This document shows positions 7,211 through 10,360 of a stretch of 10,360 nucleotides of DNA, in pieces (the stretch's first letter is position 1; each line of letters starts with the position of its first letter). The stretch is from Clostridiales bacterium UBA929. GTDB taxonomy: Bacteria; Bacillota; Clostridia; Oscillospirales; UBA929. The stretch covers positions 1 through 10,360 of the forward strand of contig DBDP01000146.1 of the NCBI GenBank assembly GCA_002293625.1. Direction: 5' to 3'. The notes under the pieces were generated by a model. It searched no databases, was not told the DNA's origin, and saw only the letters and a list, made by a program, of their open reading frames with translations. Both the position numbers and the translations under genes were made by a program.

Positions 7211-7226
7211 GGTTAAGCGTTCAACT
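7211..7226 (+). promoter_or_regulatory. Candidate LacI-family operator, right copy
   Basis: GGTTAAGCGTTCAACT begins eight bases after the -10 box of the rightward promoter, about at the transcription start. It has the same orientation relative to transcription as the copy at 7033-7018 and differs at only two of 16 positions. The two centres are 193 bp apart, which would allow a tetrameric regulator to loop the region, though this is speculation. Confidence 0.7.
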
Positions 7227-7299
7227 ATACAAGCAAATCCAACCACGGCACCGCGTATTCCTTTTGCGCAAAACAACAAAATGAAAAGGAGAATCCCAC

Positions 7300-8181
7300 A
7301 TGAAAAAAACAATCGCGCTCGTACTTACACTGGTTCTCGCGTTCGCTCTCTCCGTTCCCGTTTTCGCGGCTCCCGCAGACGCACTTCTTTGGGACGATTT
7401 TTCCAACCATGACGGCAAGGGTACGAACCCCGGCACAAACGCCGCCGGCAACACCCTTTGGTGGGTCAACTGGAACAACATGAAAGCTTCCGTTTCGGGC
7501 GGTGTCGCCACAATTGAGTACAGACCCGAAGCCTACGATCCCGCCGATAAAGACGCTCTGTGGACAAGCGAAGAAGAATATTACAGCTACGCCGGCGACT
7601 GGGTCGGAAACTGGGGTCAGGCCGTTGACATTTGGAGCGCGGCCGGACAATATCAGAAATATCTGAACATCGTTATCAAAGGTGCTGCGGGCGGCGAAGA
7701 ATCCGCTCTGCTGCTCAACTTCACCCCCGAAGACCGCACTGCTTACACCGTCGCGTTCAAGGATTTAGTACTGGCCGATGGCAGCAAAGCGAAGATCACC
7801 ACCGGCTGGCAGACCCTGAAAATCGACTTGGCGGCTTCCGGTCTTCCGCAGCTGACCAACAGAATGCACATCTACGCCTACAAACCCGTCACCATTTCCC
7901 TTGACGAAATCTACTTCTCCGATCCCACAGGGACCGCCATCGACACCACCAGCGCGGACACAATTCTTGCCCCGATGCCCGCTGGCAAGGGCGGAAGCGT
8001 AGCCGAGTACCTCACAGCAGCGTTCAAGGCCGGCGATTTCAATAAACCCGCCGCCAACGATCAAAAGCCCAGCAACCCGAAGACCGGCGACACACGCCTC
8101 ATCCTGATTGCCGGAATCGCCCTGCTGGTCGCTTGCGCCGGTGTCGTTACCGTTCTGAGACTGCGCAAAGTAAAAGAATAA
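7300..8181 (+). CDS. Sortase-anchored beta-sandwich (CBM-like) surface protein
   Basis: A 293-residue protein. Residues 1-24 are a classic signal peptide (MKKT, a long hydrophobic core, VFA-AP). Residues about 28-210 look like one carbohydrate-binding-type jelly-roll, rich in exposed aromatics (LWWVNWNNM, GDWVGNWGQAVDIW). Long strands (YLNIVIKGA, TTGWQTLKIDLA) follow, ending at ISLDEIYFSDPTG, as is usual for CBM11-like and other galactose-binding-fold modules. Residues 211-258 are a linker. The C-terminus is a complete sorting signal: NPKTG at 259-263, a hydrophobic helix (about 267-286) and RLRKVKE. NPKTG-type signals are common in Clostridia. No sortase gene is in the window. The ATG has AAGGAG at 7286-7291 with 8-nt spacing. 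It is divergent from the GH28-like operon and shares the candidate operator, so both probably respond to the same sugar. No enzymatic motif was seen. Confidence 0.85.
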   Translation: MKKTIALVLTLVLAFALSVPVFAAPADALLWDDFSNHDGKGTNPGTNAAGNTLWWVNWNNMKASVSGGVATIEYRPEAYDPADKDALWTSEEEYYSYAGDWVGNWGQAVDIWSAAGQYQKYLNIVIKGAAGGEESALLLNFTPEDRTAYTVAFKDLVLADGSKAKITTGWQTLKIDLAASGLPQLTNRMHIYAYKPVTISLDEIYFSDPTGTAIDTTSADTILAPMPAGKGGSVAEYLTAAFKAGDFNKPAANDQKPSNPKTGDTRLILIAGIALLVACAGVVTVLRLRKVKE

Positions 8182-8202
8182 ACACTATTCCTCCATTTAC
8201 GG

Positions 8203-8237
8203 CGAGGGCAGAGATTTCTGCCCTCGTTGTATTTTAT
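8203..8237 (+). terminator. Rho-independent terminator of the anchored surface protein gene
   Basis: A perfect 10-bp stem (CGAGGGCAGA/TCTGCCCTCG, 8203-8226) with a GATT loop is followed by TTGTATTTTAT. It lies 21 bases after the stop codon and indicates a single-gene transcript. Confidence 0.9.
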
Positions 8238-8273
8238 CCCGCCGATGAGGAGACAACTTCGGTCTATTCCGGC

Positions 8274-8303
8274 TTGACAGGAGGAGATTTTGCATGTTAT
8301 AGT
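8274..8303 (+). promoter_or_regulatory. Promoter of the small two-gene unit
   Basis: TTGACA (8274-8279), an 18-bp spacer and TATAGT (8298-8303), preceded by TGT, give an extended -10 promoter. The predicted start near 8310 gives a leader of about 50 nt before the ATG at 8361. The candidate operator is absent, so this unit is probably not in the LacI regulon. Confidence 0.75.
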
Positions 8304-8360
8304 AGCTCAAAAGGTATTATTTTGCTTTTGGGATAAAAAAAACAGAAAGAGGCTCATAAT

Positions 8361-8639
8361 ATGATGTACCCCTACATGACTCTTGCGGACGAGACGGAAA
8401 TCGTTCATTCACATTTGAAAGAAGATCATGGCGTCCAGTCTGTGGACGTTCATTTTGAGAGGGCAAAACCCTTCGGTTTTGATTCCGCCAGGTGCATATT
8501 GCCGGCATATGAGTGGGTGATCAGAGAGGGATTTACCGACGATGAAATTGCTTTGTTTGAACGCCTCCTTCAGGCGAACGCGCATGTTATCTTTAAGTAC
8601 GCGGAGATTGGAGGGATTAGCGTTGCCAAAGCTATTTAG
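8361..8639 (+). CDS. Small conserved-looking protein of unknown function
   Basis: A 92-residue acidic protein with no signal peptide or membrane segment, so probably cytoplasmic. Visible pieces are a beta-rich first half (MTLADETEIVHSHL, SVDVHFERAKPFGFDSARC) and a helical second half (LPAYEWVIREGF, TDDEIALFERLLQANAHVIFKYA). The GAGG at 8349-8352 favours the first of two adjacent ATG codons. It has its own promoter, and its 3' end overlaps a DUF4160 remnant by 17 bp. DUF4160 proteins often occur in small two-gene units with an unrelated partner, so this may be such a partner. A toxin-antitoxin role has been proposed for similar pairs in general, but nothing here proves it. The lower GC than its neighbours hints at separate acquisition. 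Confidence 0.7.
   Translation: MMYPYMTLADETEIVHSHLKEDHGVQSVDVHFERAKPFGFDSARCILPAYEWVIREGFTDDEIALFERLLQANAHVIFKYAEIGGISVAKAI
8610..8615 (+). promoter_or_regulatory. Ribosome binding site supporting a TTG start at 8623
   Basis: GGAGGG lies seven bases before the TTG at 8623, inside the upstream gene. It identifies the start of the DUF4160-like frame and suggests translational coupling. The ATG at 8542 lies far upstream of the homology and has no such site. Confidence 0.6.
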
Positions 8640-8736
8640 AGTTGGGAGATATGTAGTTTACTTTTGGTCGAACGAGAACAACGAACCGATTCATGTGCAT
8701 ATCGGAATTGTAAATCCTTCTTCGTTTTATTGTTAG
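8623..8736 (+). pseudogene. Truncated DUF4160-family protein
   Basis: From a TTG codon the frame reads LPKLFRVGRYVVYFWSNENN then EPIHVHI. This is the conserved N-terminal half of DUF4160 proteins (start MPxxFRxxGYxxxFxSN and a PxHVHV motif). Family members are usually about 80-90 residues. Here the frame stops after 37, with an unrelated tail (GIVNPSSFYC) and TAG at 8734-8736, directly followed by a terminator hairpin. The missing half was not found in another frame, so the end appears to have been lost by deletion. It could still be a translated short peptide, because the ribosome binding site and the overlap with the upstream gene are intact. Confidence 0.7.
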
Positions 8737-8738
8737 AA

Positions 8739-8766
8739 ATCCCCCCGCCGATGTCGGGGGGGATGT
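8739..8766. terminator. Bidirectional terminator between the small unit and the GH65 gene
   Basis: An AT-C6/G6-AT stem of 8 bp (8739-8746 with 8757-8764) closes a 10-nt loop. On the + strand it is followed by GTTTATTCTATTTC, and on the - strand by TTTCTAAC. It sits between two convergent genes, immediately after the GH65 stop codon. Confidence 0.8.
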
Positions 8767-10360
8767 TTATTCTATTTCAAAGCCCTCGTGCGTAACGGTA
8801 ACGGTAACCTGCTTCCCCCGGACGGTCACCGGAAACCGCAGTGACTGTATCTGTTCCGGCAGACGCGGGTTCAGTGTGATCTCCCCGTTTTGCACAGACA
8901 ACCCCGCAAAGCCCAACGCCGCGATCATCCACGCGCCGCCGTTGGCGGCGGGATGCGTGCCGCCGATGTATATCTCCCCGGCCCAGTGTTTACCGCCGCC
9001 GGTCAGATCTATCGACGCGGTCTTGACAAAATGTTCCCACGCCAAATCGGGTCGGTTAAAGCGGCAGGCTGTCAGCGCGTACATACAGGCGGACAGGCTG
9101 GAGCCGTGTTCGGTTCGCGGCTCGTAATAACGCCAGTTACGCTCGACCGTCTCGTCGGAGAACAGGGTAGGGAATAGCGCCATCAGCGCGATTACGTCGG
9201 CTTGTTTGATGATTTGTGTATGCGCGGCCACGCCGTGGTTTGTACCCCAATACTCCCGCTCGTCAAGCACACGGTTTCGAACCGTCTCGAGGGAACAGTC
9301 CTCCAGCGAGAAATACCCGTCAAACTGTTCTACGAGCTCCCCTTCGGGGAATGCGGGACGCAACTTTTTCGAAGCGGTTTTCAGCAGGGGAATGTCTTTT
9401 TCGTAATCAAGGGTTTGCAGCAGAGCATTGATGAACGCGGGATCCGTCTTTTTGAAATGCTCCGTCAGCGCGAGCGCGCGGGACATGCAGTGCGCCGCCA
9501 TTTGGTTTGTAAACGCGTTGTTGTTGACCCGTTCGTGGTATTCGTCGGGACCGATCACGTCCAGCAGCTCGGCTTTATCCCGATCCATCCGGCAGTGAGC
9601 GCGGGAGAGGAAGAAGCGGGCGCATTGCAAAATTACCTCGGCTCCGCCTTCCTTCAGCAAACTGTCGTCACCGGTGACTTCGTAATATTTCCATAAAGCA
9701 TACGCTATATCACCGCTGATATGGATCTGCTTATCGCGGAAATAGGTGCGTACCGGGCGGTGGGTAAACACATCGGTCACGTTGTAATCAGTGCAGCCCT
9801 CCGTGCCGCCTTCCTGACTTTCCCACGGGTAAAACGCACCGCGATACCCGTATTCGGCGGCTTTGCGGAGCGCGCCGGGCAGTGTTGCGATCCGATAGCG
9901 CAGCAGCGTTTTGGCAAGTTCCGGCTCTGTATGGACAAAAACCGGGAATAAGAATATTTCCGAATCCCAAAACACCGCGCCTTTATATGTCTGCCCCGAT
10001 AACCCGCGCGCCGGAACAGAAAGACTGTCCGCATGACGCGGGGCAATGCTGTGCAGATGATACAAACTGGCGTTCATCGCCCGGGCGGCTTCATCGCCGC
10101 CACGAAGTTCTATTGCGGAGCGCCGCCAGATCTTGTCCCATTCCGCTTCGTGAGCGGTTAAACACGCTTGATAACTGCCCGACTCATCGCAGAGCGTCAG
10201 CGCCGCCTTGCCGGGGTCGTGGGTATCCAAGCCGGTGAAAATAGCAACCGTCAGCGTGACGGTATATACCTGCTCCGCTTTGGCGTCAAAGCGGATTCTG
10301 CGGAATACGCCGTTTTCTGTGACCTCACGCGTTTCTTCATACGGAAAATCAGCCGTCACG
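8767..10360 (-). CDS. GH65 inverting glycoside phosphorylase (N-terminus outside window)
   Basis: The frame is open to the right edge, so the GTG near 10359 is not the start. About 530 C-terminal residues of a usual 750 or so are present, covering the end of the N-terminal beta-sandwich, the (alpha/alpha)6 barrel and the C-terminal domain. GH65 enzymes of this type cleave alpha-glucosides with phosphate, giving beta-glucose 1-phosphate. Visible marks, counted in the 530 residues: FWDSEIFLFPVF (130-141), YPWESQEGG (178-185), RDKQIHIS (208-215), the general acid E273 in DVIGPDEYHERVNNNAFTN, KQAD (385-388), the HGSS phosphate-site motif (418-421), and GTHPAANGGAW (467-477). All key residues appear intact. 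Substrate (maltose, kojibiose, nigerose, glucosyl-rhamnose, glucosylglycerol and others) cannot be told by eye. PgmB in the same window would use the product. It acts in the cytoplasm, as no C-terminal anchor is present. Its promoter lies outside the window. Confidence 0.93.
   Translation of the reverse strand, partial: VTADFPYEETREVTENGVFRRIRFDAKAEQVYTVTLTVAIFTGLDTHDPGKAALTLCDESGSYQACLTAHEAEWDKIWRRSAIELRGGDEAARAMNASLYHLHSIAPRHADSLSVPARGLSGQTYKGAVFWDSEIFLFPVFVHTEPELAKTLLRYRIATLPGALRKAAEYGYRGAFYPWESQEGGTEGCTDYNVTDVFTHRPVRTYFRDKQIHISGDIAYALWKYYEVTGDDSLLKEGGAEVILQCARFFLSRAHCRMDRDKAELLDVIGPDEYHERVNNNAFTNQMAAHCMSRALALTEHFKKTDPAFINALLQTLDYEKDIPLLKTASKKLRPAFPEGELVEQFDGYFSLEDCSLETVRNRVLDEREYWGTNHGVAAHTQIIKQADVIALMALFPTLFSDETVERNWRYYEPRTEHGSSLSACMYALTACRFNRPDLAWEHFVKTASIDLTGGGKHWAGEIYIGGTHPAANGGAWMIAALGFAGLSVQNGEITLNPRLPEQIQSLRFPVTVRGKQVTVTVTHEGFEIE

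Noticed and set aside
7211..7226. Possible CcpA catabolite-repression (cre) site
   Set aside because: The central CG fits, but the outer TG...CA positions of the cre consensus do not, and the near-identical second copy fits a dedicated LacI-family operator better.
7203..7299. Riboswitch or attenuator in the 90-nt leader of the anchored surface protein gene
   Set aside because: No strong hairpin with a T tract and no known riboswitch core was seen in the leader.
8133..8336. Open frame of 67 codons on the + strand across the end of the anchored protein gene
   Set aside because: It runs through the terminator hairpin and the next promoter and has no ribosome binding site.

Overview
The window looks like chromosomal DNA of an anaerobic Gram-positive bacterium of the class Clostridia, plausibly an Oscillospiraceae/Ruminococcaceae-type gut or gut-like organism with moderately high GC. 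This is inferred from the strong AGGAGG-type ribosome binding sites, consensus sigma-A promoters, an NPKTG sortase-type wall anchor, a GLUG-repeat surface protein, and a GH65 phosphorylase with a beta-phosphoglucomutase. No rRNA or other taxonomic marker is present, so the assignment is tentative.

Layout, left to right. A very large GLUG-repeat surface protein enters from the left edge on the + strand and ends at 2852. It is followed by a beta-phosphoglucomutase gene (2906-3553, +) flanked by a 13-bp perfect inverted repeat. A hairpin-rich convergent gap (3554-3645) separates it from a leftward cluster. Read in the direction of transcription (right to left), this cluster is a secreted GH28-like beta-helix protein (6989-5445), a membrane-tethered discoidin/CBM32 protein (5435-4794), a GC-rich hairpin, and a LacI-family regulator (4653-3646) with its own consensus promoter. 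A divergent control region of about 310 bp (6990-7299) drives that cluster leftward and a sortase-anchored beta-sandwich surface protein rightward (7300-8181). Next come a small promoter-driven gene of unknown function (8361-8639) and an overlapping truncated DUF4160 gene. The right end is the C-terminal two thirds or so of a GH65 inverting glycoside phosphorylase on the - strand, running off the edge.

How the parts fit. The window reads as a carbohydrate-utilisation locus. Surface proteins and tethered binding modules would capture a glycan outside the cell, the GH28-like beta-helix enzyme would cut it, and GH65 would phosphorolyse an imported alpha-glucoside to beta-glucose 1-phosphate. PgmB would convert that product to glucose 6-phosphate, and LacI would sense a sugar. 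The best new signal is a pair of nearly identical 16-bp sites, GGTT(T/A)AGCGTTCAAC plus one base. One lies just downstream of the -10 box of each divergent promoter, in the same orientation relative to transcription. They are strong candidate operators for the LacI protein, linking the GH28/CBM32 operon and the anchored surface protein in one regulon. The natural substrate cannot be read from the sequence.
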